NCBI RefSeq assembly: GCF_000428125.1
Contig: NZ_KE386627.1
Span: 197,375 to 261,374, forward strand
Direction of reading: 5' to 3'
DNA from: Bacteroides graminisolvens DSM 19988 = JCM 15093
GTDB taxonomy: Bacteria; Bacteroidota; Bacteroidia; Bacteroidales; Bacteroidaceae
Length of the DNA stretch: 64,000 bases
Shown: positions 16,749 to 25,562 of the stretch, piece by piece
Layout of the letters: each line of letters starts with the position of its first letter
Numbering within the stretch: position 1 is the stretch's first letter
Translations under genes and position numbers: made by a program
Notes under the pieces: model-generated
What the model was told of the DNA's origin: nothing
Seen by the model: the letters and a program-made list of their open reading frames with translations, nothing else
The model's database searches: none

Positions 16749-18377
16749 TTAAACGGCTGCATACACCGCTTCTACATATTCTTCACTTTCCCAGGGAGCT
16801 TTCATTTCCTTCCAGATACTGCAACAAGCTATTTGTTCAATGTCTTTGTAGAAGTTTACTGCACCTGCAAAACCGGCATAGGGTCCTCCGGAATCGTAAT
16901 TGTGAAGTTGCTTGAGAGGTATACCCATTTTCTGTACGCAGTATTTTTCTTTAATACCCGCGCAGAATACATCAGGGTGATACTTTTCAATGAGTTTTTC
17001 CATTTCGTAATGACTCAGATCATCAATAACTAACGATCCTTTTTTCATTTCAGCCATCATTCCATCGTATCCGTTGAACTCCAAACCTTCAGCTTCAAGC
17101 GCTTTTAGTTCTTCTTCTGTTTTGCGAGGTTTATAACGTGTTTCGTCTTTAGTAACGGTAATTTGCTCTATGTTACGACTGTCGGCATCTATCTGTATGC
17201 TCGGAATAACACGTCTTCCTTCGTAGTCATCGCGATGACCGAATTCGTAACCGGCACAAAGTGTGGTTATGCCCAATTCGTCAAATAGTTCCTGGTAGTG
17301 ATGAGCACGAGATCCTCCTACGAAAAGCATGGCTGTTTTGCCATTTGTTTTCAGTTTTGCTTTTTCTCTGGCTTCGATGACCGGAATCATCTCTTCGGCA
17401 ATAACTTCTTCAATGCGAGCAATCAGTTCAGGATCACCGAAATATTTGCCTACTTTTCTTAGTGATTTGGCGCAGGCATCGGCACCGATGAAATTGGATT
17501 TCATCCAAGGTATACCAAATGATGTTTCGAGCATTTCGGCCACGTAGTTGATGGAACGGTGGCACATAACCAGATTGAGGTCGGCTGTATGTGCTGTTTC
17601 AAACTGTTCTACGGTTGAGTTACCCGACATGGTTGCTACTACCTGAATACCGCATTTGTTAAATAATTCGTCGATAACAAAAGCGTCTCCTCCAATGTTG
17701 TATTCTCCTAATACGTTTATTCTGTATTTGTGTGTGGCGTTTACAGTATCATCATTTCCAATGAGATTTCTGAAAAGTTGGTTGTTGGCAATGTGGTGAC
17801 CGGCCGATTGAGATACTCCTCTGTATCCTTCGCACGAAAAACCGAAAATGTTGATGCCGTTACCTATTTCTTCTTTCATCTGGCGGGCAACACGGTGAAC
17901 GTCATCGCCAATCAATCCTACGGGACAAGTTGAGAAGACGGCTATGGCTTTAGGATGAAACAATTCATAAGCTTCTCGAATGGCATCTTTCAACTTTTGT
18001 TCTCCACCAAAAACGATGTTGGAATCCTGCATATCAGTCGAAAAGCAGTACGTCATGAAGTTTGGTTCATTTTCTGACGGACGGGTTTGGTTGCGTCTGG
18101 TTAACCATGAATAATAGCCGCATCCGATGGGACCGTGCGTAATATTGATAATGTCTCTGGTAGGTCCTAGTACCACCCCTTTACAACCGGCATAGGTACA
18201 TCCTCTTTGGGTGATTATTCCCGGAATGGTGCGCACGTTCGCTTGAATTTCAGGAATATTATCGGGGTCAGCAACCACAATGGCTTTACTGCGCTTTTTT
18301 GCTACCTTTTTGGGGTAGATTTCTATCAGTTCCTCTTTGGCACTTGATAAATCGATATTTAAAATATTCTTTTCCAT
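16749..18377 (-). CDS. nifD: Nitrogenase MoFe protein alpha chain
   Basis: 542 residues. The ATG at 18377 has an excellent GGAGGA ribosome site just before it, so the in-frame ATG at 18422 is rejected. P-cluster cysteines are C60, C86 and C151. FeMo-co ligands are C272 (VMCHRSINY) and H492 (KQLHNYDSGGPY). The active-site pair Q190 and H194 is kept in GYRGVSQSAGHHIAN, as in Mo-nitrogenase. An insertion of about 50 residues (roughly 400-455) is the mark of clostridial-type NifD. All catalytic residues are intact, so a functional Mo enzyme is expected. Confidence 0.96.
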   Translation of the reverse strand: MEKNILNIDLSSAKEELIEIYPKKVAKKRSKAIVVADPDNIPEIQANVRTIPGIITQRGCTYAGCKGVVLGPTRDIINITHGPIGCGYYSWLTRRNQTRPSENEPNFMTYCFSTDMQDSNIVFGGEQKLKDAIREAYELFHPKAIAVFSTCPVGLIGDDVHRVARQMKEEIGNGINIFGFSCEGYRGVSQSAGHHIANNQLFRNLIGNDDTVNATHKYRINVLGEYNIGGDAFVIDELFNKCGIQVVATMSGNSTVEQFETAHTADLNLVMCHRSINYVAEMLETSFGIPWMKSNFIGADACAKSLRKVGKYFGDPELIARIEEVIAEEMIPVIEAREKAKLKTNGKTAMLFVGGSRAHHYQELFDELGITTLCAGYEFGHRDDYEGRRVIPSIQIDADSRNIEQITVTKDETRYKPRKTEEELKALEAEGLEFNGYDGMMAEMKKGSLVIDDLSHYEMEKLIEKYHPDVFCAGIKEKYCVQKMGIPLKQLHNYDSGGPYAGFAGAVNFYKDIEQIACCSIWKEMKAPWESEEYVEAVYAAV

Positions 18378-18393
18378 TGTTTGTCCTCCTCTA

Positions 18394-18759
18394 TTAATCA
18401 AGTGTTTTGTCCCCTTTCTCACCGGTACGTATGTGCACTGAATCCGAAGAATCTATCACAAATACTTTCCCGTCACCGCTTTGTCCGGTTTGGTTGGTCT
18501 TGATAATTGTTTCTACTGCAAGATCTTTTTTCTCATCGGTTACCATCAGTGTTATCATACGCTTTGATTTGAGGCGGGGCGTTGTTGAAATCAGTTCCTG
18601 ATGTTCGGGTGCATAAAGTTCTGCTTTCTCCAGATCACCATGACCTTTTCCCCTTCCTAACACCGGCATTGCTGTGAATGACGGTAGTCCAGCTTCCTGC
18701 AAAGCGATTTTTGTTTCCTGCATTTTGGCAATTCGTATGATTGCAAGTATCAGTTTCAT
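18394..18759 (-). CDS. nifI2: PII-like nitrogenase regulator NifI2
   Basis: 121 residues of the GlnB/PII fold, starting MKLILAIIRIAKMQETKIALQEAGLPSFTAM and containing VLGRGKGHGD and a late SGQSGDGKVFVIDSSDSVHIRTGEKG, the B-loop and C-terminal PII blocks. The long T-loop region differs from GlnB. Lying between nifI1 and nifD it is NifI2. In methanogens the NifI1-NifI2 complex switches off nitrogenase by binding the MoFe protein in response to 2-oxoglutarate; the same is expected here. Confidence 0.92.
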   Translation of the reverse strand: MKLILAIIRIAKMQETKIALQEAGLPSFTAMPVLGRGKGHGDLEKAELYAPEHQELISTTPRLKSKRMITLMVTDEKKDLAVETIIKTNQTGQSGDGKVFVIDSSDSVHIRTGEKGDKTLD

Positions 18760-18773
18760 AAGCGTTTGTATTA

Positions 18774-19100
18774 TCAGATTTCTTTCTTGCCGTTAGAGAT
18801 AGTATATGTTTCGGTAACCGGAGTTACGAATATCTTACCGTCTCCAAACTGACCTTTATCGCCCGATCGGGCAGATTCTATGATAGTTTCAATGACAAAA
18901 TCCTTGTCTTTCTCAGGAATTACGATCATCAACAAATCTTTAGGTAGTTCGTCGTATGTAACATTGCCTACTTTTAATCCGCGCTGTTTACCGCGGCCGA
19001 ATACAGATAATTTTGTTACAGCCGGAAATCCTGCGTTCAACAAGGCGTTCATTACGATGGGTGATTTCTCGGGTCTTACTATAGCTCTTAATAAATACAT
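18774..19100 (-). CDS. nifI1: PII-like nitrogenase regulator NifI1
   Basis: 108 residues of the PII fold: start MYLLRAIVRPEKSPIVMNALLNAGFPAVTK, then VFGRGKQRGLKVGNVTYDELPK (T-loop region) and SARSGDKGQFGDGKIFVTPV (B loop). It directly follows nifH, the diagnostic place for NifI1. Partner of NifI2 in post-translational control of nitrogenase. A GGAGGA ribosome site is visible just upstream of its start at 19100. Confidence 0.92.
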   Translation of the reverse strand: MYLLRAIVRPEKSPIVMNALLNAGFPAVTKLSVFGRGKQRGLKVGNVTYDELPKDLLMIVIPEKDKDFVIETIIESARSGDKGQFGDGKIFVTPVTETYTISNGKKEI

Positions 19101-19125
19101 AATTGTTCCTCCTTAACTTGTTATA

Positions 19126-19953
<828 letters not shown>

Positions 19954-20025
19954 CTAAAACCTTAAAATTATACCATAAAGTTGTTTATTTGGTATTTGTG
20001 TTACCATTCTGAACTATATAAAGAG

Positions 20026-20051
20026 AAAAGTATGCCAAAAAACATACTTTT
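20026..20051. promoter_or_regulatory. Inverted repeat and weak sigma-54-like site upstream of nifH
   Basis: AAAAGTATG, 8 nt, CATACTTTT is a perfect 9-bp inverted repeat about 76-101 bp before the nifH start. On the minus strand it contains TTGGCAT, like a sigma-54 -24 element, but the -12 element reads TCTCT where TTGC(A/T) is expected. No TAnnTTTG box was found in this gap, which fits NifA-dependent expression. Confidence 0.35.
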
Positions 20052-20144
20052 TATTGTTTTGTGAGATCAATATGTTTGCTAAATACTTGTACGACAGTGT
20101 ATTATGAGTTACTAAATACCTATTAATGTGTATTATTCAATATA

Positions 20145-20180
20145 ATGACTACCTATGAATCACTTCATTTAGGTAGTCAT
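20145..20180. terminator. Hairpin between modA and nifH
   Basis: ATGACTACCTA (20145-20155) and TAGGTAGTCAT (20170-20180) form a perfect 11-bp stem with a 14-nt loop. On the minus strand the tail is only moderately T-rich, so it may be an attenuating terminator or a stabilising 3' stem that gives modA and nifH different expression. Confidence 0.45.
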
Positions 20181-20213
20181 CGGAAAGAAAATTCTACATA
20201 AATGTAGCTTTAT

Positions 20214-20960
20214 TTATTTGGAATAACCATACTTTATCCAAAGTGCATCGTAGTTGTGGCTAATGATGTTTTTCATAAATTTTTCTGCAGCTATATTTCT
20301 CGAATTTTTCTTAATTAGCACACATGCCTGTTCAATGGGAGTATACAAATTTTGCGGTACAACATAGCATTTGCCTTTGCCTTTCATTTCTGGTGACATG
20401 GCCAATGACAAAGCGATAAAACCTATCTCTGTATTACCTGTAAATGCATATTGTGCAGCTGCCGAAATGTTGTCTCCATATATAATTTTAGTCTTTACTT
20501 CATCATAGATATTCTGCTTTTTTAAGAGCTCAATAGCTCTTTCACCGTAAGGAGCCGTTTCCGGGTTAGCAACTGAGATTCTTTTAACCGCATTGGTTTT
20601 CAACACATCCAGCCCTTTTTTCACATCAATAGTGTTGCTCCATACAGCTAACTTGCCATATATATATGTGCTGACTTTACCGTATGTAGCTCCTTTGTTT
20701 TGAAGCTTAAGCGGAAAGCTTTTGTCGGCCGCCATGAAGAAGTCAAAAGAAGCACCGTTCAAAATTTGCTGTACGAAATTGCCGGAGCTACCGAAGGTGA
20801 CATCTATTTTAACTCCTGGATTTTCCTTCTCATAAGCTTCTTTTATTTCCATAAATACGTCTCTGAGATTTGCTGCTGCTGCGACTTTGACGCTTTTTTG
20901 TGCGTTAGCGAACATACATACAGAGAAAAAGAGTGTTGCTATTAAAATTACTTTTTTCAT
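20214..20960 (-). CDS. modA: Molybdate ABC transporter substrate-binding protein
   Basis: 248 residues with a signal peptide (residues 1-20, ending MFANAQ). ModA blocks are seen: VKVAAAANLRDVFMEI, VKIDVTFGSSGNFVQQI with the oxyanion-binding serines, FDFFMAADKSFP, ANPETAPYGERAIE and GNTEIGFIALS. It captures molybdate (or tungstate) in the periplasm for ModBC, whose genes lie at the far end of the nif block. It follows the outer-membrane barrel gene by 16 bp and so belongs with it. Confidence 0.93.
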   Translation of the reverse strand: MKKVILIATLFFSVCMFANAQKSVKVAAAANLRDVFMEIKEAYEKENPGVKIDVTFGSSGNFVQQILNGASFDFFMAADKSFPLKLQNKGATYGKVSTYIYGKLAVWSNTIDVKKGLDVLKTNAVKRISVANPETAPYGERAIELLKKQNIYDEVKTKIIYGDNISAAAQYAFTGNTEIGFIALSLAMSPEMKGKGKCYVVPQNLYTPIEQACVLIKKNSRNIAAEKFMKNIISHNYDALWIKYGYSK

Positions 20961-20976
20961 GACTAATATTTTTAGA

Positions 20977-22299
20977 TTATAATTTTATTTTAAACATATC
21001 GGGTTTGATGGTGAGTGAAATATAAGCCCATCCCGGAGTGCGACAAGCTGCTGAAGACGATTTCAGTTTTAAAAACCGGCTGTTGTTATTCAGAAAGTAA
21101 CTTCCCCAGCCTCCTTCAACAGAAACACAATCATTCATTTTATAAGAAAGTTTAATATCCACTTCGCTACCTAACGATTTACCTTGTGAAGCTCCGTCGT
21201 ATTCAATGTCTTTTACGGTTTTAAATAAATGATAGCCTACCTCATACCCCCATTTTTTTATAATGCTCCCGCCTACCTGACCGTACACATCCAGTAAGCC
21301 CTGAGTAGGCAGACTTGCTGTCCAATAATCCATATATCCATTAAAACTATGTGGCGCACCATATAACCAGTTGAATGTTTTGCTTTTCGATGAATTGCTC
21401 GAACCGCCTCCCGAATAACGATCAGCTCCTGCCGTGAGTATGAATTGAGGCATAAATGCATAATTGGCTTTTAATGCTAACAGAGAGGCATTCAATCTTT
21501 TTGTGGCGGATGTTTTTCCAAATTGGAAATAAGCGGTCGCAAACAAGTCGAGCGGAAAATCTTTCTTTAAAAACTTAATATTTCCACCGGCCGTGTATCG
21601 ATGATACATGGATACTTTATTACCGTAAGTACTGCTTCCGTTTGCATCTGTACTTGTTTTCTGGAAACCTTCGTCGAGCGCTAAAGCAGTGAGCGACAAG
21701 TTGGGCATAAGCGGTTTTGATATCCAAATATACCCCAGATATCTGTATTTTATGGCTCCTGAATACATTGATTCTTTTGATATAGTTTTGTCGTTATTAT
21801 ATGCTAATCCCAAATGAGCCGCTCCGATATGCTCTAGTTCATACTTGAATACTACAACATCATGCGAGTTTCCGGTGTTACTCCAGTTTGATGCTGAAAA
21901 AATACGATTGTCATCGTATTTGAGTGCCTGCCTGCCTATAACAACCGATCCGCCGGGACAAAGTAGTACATCTGCCCATGCTTCGTAAACAGATAAAGAG
22001 CCCGACGCAGATACAGCCTCTGAGTTGGTTCCGGTTTCTCCTAAAGTACGTGAGTCTTGCACCGTTATACCTGTTTTGAGGTAACTGTTTTTAAAACCCA
22101 CCGTTAACCGAGTACGTTGTAATATGAAACCACCGGGATCAGTATTCTCCGCATTGGGTGAGCCATACCCATCACGATACTCGGCTCTGGGCCTTAATTC
22201 AATGCCCACACTCATTTCTTGTGCATTGATATTCGTTATTGATATGCACAATAACGAAAATGCTGCAATAGTTTTGCCTGTTTTACTTACGTTCTTCAT
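20977..22299 (-). CDS. Outer-membrane beta-barrel porin, candidate molybdate channel
   Basis: 440 residues with a signal peptide (about 1-26, ending NINAQ). From residue 30 the chain shows alternating polar/hydrophobic strands, many aromatic ends and turns, starting IELRPRAEYRDGYG and FILQRTRLTVGFKN as in alginate-export-type porins, and it ends on a strand-like YISLTIKPDMFKIKL. I call it an outer-membrane barrel with good confidence. Substrate is inferred from place only: it lies between modE and modA, 16 bp before modA, with a ModE-like operator 58 bp upstream. It could admit molybdate across the outer membrane. Confidence 0.75.
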   Translation of the reverse strand: MKNVSKTGKTIAAFSLLCISITNINAQEMSVGIELRPRAEYRDGYGSPNAENTDPGGFILQRTRLTVGFKNSYLKTGITVQDSRTLGETGTNSEAVSASGSLSVYEAWADVLLCPGGSVVIGRQALKYDDNRIFSASNWSNTGNSHDVVVFKYELEHIGAAHLGLAYNNDKTISKESMYSGAIKYRYLGYIWISKPLMPNLSLTALALDEGFQKTSTDANGSSTYGNKVSMYHRYTAGGNIKFLKKDFPLDLFATAYFQFGKTSATKRLNASLLALKANYAFMPQFILTAGADRYSGGGSSNSSKSKTFNWLYGAPHSFNGYMDYWTASLPTQGLLDVYGQVGGSIIKKWGYEVGYHLFKTVKDIEYDGASQGKSLGSEVDIKLSYKMNDCVSVEGGWGSYFLNNNSRFLKLKSSSAACRTPGWAYISLTIKPDMFKIKL

Positions 22300-22357
22300 A
22301 CCTTAATTATTATAAGTGAATACAATGTTACGTGTTTATTTGAGCTTGATAGTTTAC

Positions 22358-22380
22358 CGTTATCTCTGAATAAGATAACG
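22358..22380. promoter_or_regulatory. Putative ModE operator upstream of the porin-modA genes
   Basis: Perfect inverted repeat CGTTATCT, 7 nt, AGATAACG. The half-site resembles the E. coli ModE half-site (CGnTATAT). It lies between modE and the barrel gene, 58 bp before the latter's start, and has a degenerate partner at 9697-9719. Confidence 0.6.
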
Positions 22381-22418
22381 ATTTTAAAAAAAATAGCAGA
22401 AAGATTTCTGCCTAATCG

Positions 22419-22760
22419 TTACAATAAACAAGAATCCAAATTGGCATTTAAGCCAACTAATTCTTTCACGAACTTGCTATGCAATTCTTCATATATCTTA
22501 ATTAACTCGTACCCATAAGCGCCTACCCTACATCCCCCACCATCTTTTCCCCCTTTGTATCTAATCAGAATAGGAATTGGTGAGTTACGATTCATCTTAT
22601 CGGCAATGCTCCAGGCCTGTTGATAGGAAATATGACATTTTTTGGCCGCAGCATTAATAGATCCTTCAGATATGAGAGCTTTGAGCAGTGTATATTGAAG
22701 TTGCCCGAAGAATTGTTCCTCGTTTTTGTATATGGCAAAAGTTCCCTTTACTTCAAACAT
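22419..22760 (-). CDS. modE: ModE-type molybdate regulator, DNA-binding domain only
   Basis: 113 residues, corresponding to the N-terminal winged-helix domain of ModE: LLKALISEGSINAAAKKCHISYQQAWSIADKMN is the helix-turn-helix, and KGGKDGGGCRVGAYGYELIKIYEEL the wing and dimer helix with the typical G-rich segment. The two C-terminal Mop/TOBE domains that bind molybdate in E. coli ModE are missing. Either it senses through a partner or it acts constitutively. It faces nifA across a 310-bp gap and heads the mod-nif block. Confidence 0.88.
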   Translation of the reverse strand: MFEVKGTFAIYKNEEQFFGQLQYTLLKALISEGSINAAAKKCHISYQQAWSIADKMNRNSPIPILIRYKGGKDGGGCRVGAYGYELIKIYEELHSKFVKELVGLNANLDSCLL

Positions 22761-22806
22761 ACTTTTTTTCTCCTACTTTCTTTAATAGTATCTCGTTACT
22801 GTATCT

Positions 22807-22822
22807 ATCAATTATTGTGCCA
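22807..22822 (-). promoter_or_regulatory. Sigma-54-like promoter upstream of modE
   Basis: Minus strand TTGGCAC, then after a short spacer TTGAT. It fits TGGCAC-N5-TTGC(A/T) except for A in place of the C of the -12 GC. It lies 47 nt before the modE start, in the divergent modE-nifA gap (22761-23070), which otherwise is AT-rich with no further signal recognised apart from the nifA promoter. Confidence 0.35.
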
Positions 22823-23002
22823 AAAATTATAAGTTGCTAATAATCAGGAGATTAGTTATTTTGAGCTTTGTGAGTTCTAAACGTAAATGTAGGTGTTTAG
22901 TGCAATAATTACATTATTGTTTTTATTTGTTTAGTCAATTTAATGCTTTATATTCTATTTATGTGTTATTTTGATCATTAGTATTAATTTTATTGTTTTA
23001 AA

Positions 23003-23034
23003 TTGGTATTAAATAAAAATAAAAACTATCTTTG
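23003..23034 (+). promoter_or_regulatory. Promoter of nifA
   Basis: TTG (23003-23005), 21 nt, TATCTTTG (23027-23034): a housekeeping-type Bacteroidetes promoter 36 nt before the nifA ATG at 23071. Confidence 0.6.
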
Positions 23035-23070
23035 CGATATTACGATAACACAAATAAAAATATATATTAT

Positions 23071-24648
23071 ATGGCAATGCTTCGAACATGCCCGATGTGC
23101 GAACAAGACTGTGAAGCAAAACGGGAACTTGATTTTCTTATGGAGATAGGAAACGAGCTATCCAAAAGCACGGTAGATTTAAACGGCATCATTAAACAGT
23201 TAAAAAGACAGTTAAATGCTACGTGCGTTATTCTCACCTTATTGAACCGTAATACAAACAAGCTATTTGTGGAAGAGTCATTCGGACCTTTTGATCAAGA
23301 TTTTAGCAAGCTGACTTATGAGTTGGGTGAAGGTATCATTGGCTATGTGGTGCAAACCGGAGAACCTAAGGTTATACGAAGTATTTCCGAGTCAAAAGAG
23401 TTTTTAAACAAGTTACATTTTCCCTTGAAAGCTAATAATCGGGATATATCTTTTATATGCATTCCCGTGCGGGAAAAAGGAAAAGTCATTGGAACACTCA
23501 GTGCACATAAAGTCTATTTTGGAGCACCCGATTTTAAAAACAATGTGCAACTGCTTACTATAGTGAGTTCCATGATTGCCCGTACAGCTCGTAGACGTTA
23601 CGAAACCCGTGAAGAAATTGAATCACTTAAAAAAGAAAACAACAAGCTCCGCCAAGTAATTACCGATCAATCGTTTCCTAATATAGAAGGTAATTCTGGA
23701 AAGCTTAAAGAAGTTTTCTCGTTGATACAAAGTGTGTCGTCCACTTCAACAACAGTTTTATTACGCGGTGAGAGTGGTGTTGGAAAAGAACTTGTTGCCG
23801 ATGCCATTCACTACAACAGCACTCGTAAAACAAAGGCTTATATTAAAGTCAATTGTGCCGCTTTGCCAGAAAGTCTCATTGAAAGCGAACTCTTCGGTCA
23901 TGAGAAAGGAGCCTTTACAGGTGCTGATTCCCAACGTGTAGGGCGTTTTGAAGCGGCTAACGGAGGTACCATTTTCTTAGATGAATTTGGAGACATCCCT
24001 GCCAATGTTCAGGTTAAGCTATTACGTGTTATTCAACAGAGGGAAATTGAACGTTTAGGAAGTACTAAACCTATCAAGATTGATGTGCGAATTATCTGTG
24101 CAACTAATAAAAATCTTGAAAAAATGATAGAAGAAGGTAATTTTCGTGAAGATTTATACTACAGAATCAATGTATTTCCCGTTTATATACCACCTTTGCG
24201 TGAGCGTTTGCATGATATACCGGCTCTGGCGGATCATTTCATTGCTCGTTTTAATGAGAAGAATAGCCGGAATATTAAGCGTATTACGGCCTCGGCCATT
24301 GATTGCTTAATGGTTTATCACTGGCCTGGTAACATTCGCGAGTTAGAAAATTGCATAGAAAGGGCTTGTATATTGAGTACGGATGATGTGATTCATACCT
24401 ATAATTTGCCTCCTACATTGCAAAACGCTGTGTCAAGTGAAACAAAATCAAACGGTACGTTAGATACCATTTTAGGTAAGATAGAGAAGCAGGTTATTCA
24501 AGACACACTGCTGGCTACCGGAGGTAACTTGGTGAAAGCTGCTGCTCAATTGGGAATTACGGAAAGAATTATGGGTCTTCGCATACGTAGGTATGCAATT
24601 GATCCCAAACGATTTAAATACAATAACAACAATGGAAATCAAGATTGA
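23071..24648 (+). CDS. nifA: NifA, sigma-54-dependent activator of nitrogen fixation
   Basis: 525 residues from the ATG at 23071. Order: a short cysteine motif CPMCEQDC (C7, C10, C14), a GAF domain (about 20-165), a coiled linker, an AAA+ domain with Walker A GESGVGKE (about 233-240), the sigma-54 contact loop GAFTGA (280-285) and TIFLDEFGDIP Walker B, and a Fis-type helix-turn-helix near 486-512. It should bind upstream of nif promoters and open sigma-54 holoenzyme. It is transcribed away from the mod-nif block. The N-terminal Cys motif is not the CX4C linker motif of oxygen-sensitive proteobacterial NifA. Confidence 0.92.
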   Translation: MAMLRTCPMCEQDCEAKRELDFLMEIGNELSKSTVDLNGIIKQLKRQLNATCVILTLLNRNTNKLFVEESFGPFDQDFSKLTYELGEGIIGYVVQTGEPKVIRSISESKEFLNKLHFPLKANNRDISFICIPVREKGKVIGTLSAHKVYFGAPDFKNNVQLLTIVSSMIARTARRRYETREEIESLKKENNKLRQVITDQSFPNIEGNSGKLKEVFSLIQSVSSTSTTVLLRGESGVGKELVADAIHYNSTRKTKAYIKVNCAALPESLIESELFGHEKGAFTGADSQRVGRFEAANGGTIFLDEFGDIPANVQVKLLRVIQQREIERLGSTKPIKIDVRIICATNKNLEKMIEEGNFREDLYYRINVFPVYIPPLRERLHDIPALADHFIARFNEKNSRNIKRITASAIDCLMVYHWPGNIRELENCIERACILSTDDVIHTYNLPPTLQNAVSSETKSNGTLDTILGKIEKQVIQDTLLATGGNLVKAAAQLGITERIMGLRIRRYAIDPKRFKYNNNNGNQD

Positions 24649-25114
24649 ACAACCAGATTTGGAATTATGTGATTTTACTAATCCACAGCATTGTGCTGCC
24701 TTATGTGATTTAATTAATGAGTACATCACTCATCCTATGGGAGGAGGTGAACCGTTATCTGATTCACAAAAACTCCGTTTGCTCGACGGACTAGAGTCTC
24801 ATCCCAAAGCCATCACTTTGTTCGTGTTGAATGATAGAGCAATTGCGGGGGTATTGAATGCATTTGTCAATTTTTCAACATTCAAATGCAAGCCGATGAT
24901 TAATGTACATGATGTTTTTGTGAGTGATGAGTACCGGGGGAAAGGCTTAGGGCGTAAACTTATTCAAGGTATTATTGAGATAGGTAAAAGCTTGTCATGT
25001 GGAAAAATAACGCTAGAAGTAAGAGTTGATAACTCTACAGCTCAGAATCTGTATAAATCGGAAGGATTTGAAGAAGGTAACGATCCTATGTACTTCTGGA
25101 CCAGGCCTTTATAA
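24632..25114 (+). CDS. GNAT-family N-acetyltransferase
   Basis: 160 residues from the ATG at 24632, overlapping the nifA end by 17 bp, so translation is coupled. The acetyl-CoA-binding motif is VHDVFVSDEYRGKGLGRKLIQGI, followed by LEVRVDNSTAQNLYKSEGFEE, the usual GNAT motifs A and B. Substrate unknown. Being tied to nifA it may act on a protein or small molecule linked with nitrogen status, but this is only context. Confidence 0.88.
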   Translation: MEIKIEQPDLELCDFTNPQHCAALCDLINEYITHPMGGGEPLSDSQKLRLLDGLESHPKAITLFVLNDRAIAGVLNAFVNFSTFKCKPMINVHDVFVSDEYRGKGLGRKLIQGIIEIGKSLSCGKITLEVRVDNSTAQNLYKSEGFEEGNDPMYFWTRPL

Positions 25115-25148
25115 TTGATTAACTATCAACACAAAATAAATACACGTA

Positions 25149-25562
25149 ATGAAAGAAACTGTAGAATCTATTTGGCAAGAACAGGCAATCACCTTGCTTG
25201 CCGAAGCACAAGGCTTCATGAAGCCGTTGGAGCAACATTTAGTTCGCCCCAGTCGTTTTGATAACACTTTGTTATTTAACCTAGTTGTAATGAGTTTTGA
25301 GAAGCTGTTTGTAGCTTTATTAGCTCATTATGAAGTAGAGGCTCTTCATCACACTCCTTTGGCATTGTTCAAGGAGGCACGAGGCATGGATAAAGGGCTA
25401 ACTGATGAAATGCGCGAAACTGCACGACTCATTGCTTCGCATGAGTCTATTTGTTCGCTTGATGACAAAGGATATACCACTCCTTCTAACGATGAGTTGA
25501 TATGGATCATTAAAGGATTGATTGAGATGAAGTGTTACATTGAGTACAAAATCAATACCTGA
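25149..25562 (+). CDS. Small helical protein downstream of nifA, HEPN-like at best
   Basis: 137 residues, no signal peptide or membrane segment, rich in Leu, Glu and Ala and probably all helical. I do not recognise the family with confidence. A stretch RLIASHE gives the R-x4-H pattern seen in HEPN nucleases, and the overall size fits a HEPN domain, but a single short motif can occur by chance. It is the third gene of the nifA transcript and overlaps the end of convergent cbiB by 28 bp. Confidence 0.7.
   Translation: MKETVESIWQEQAITLLAEAQGFMKPLEQHLVRPSRFDNTLLFNLVVMSFEKLFVALLAHYEVEALHHTPLALFKEARGMDKGLTDEMRETARLIASHESICSLDDKGYTTPSNDELIWIIKGLIEMKCYIEYKINT

Noticed and set aside
20042..20057. NifA upstream activator site
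   Set aside because: The triplets are ACA-N10-TGT, the reverse of the required TGT-N10-ACA order.
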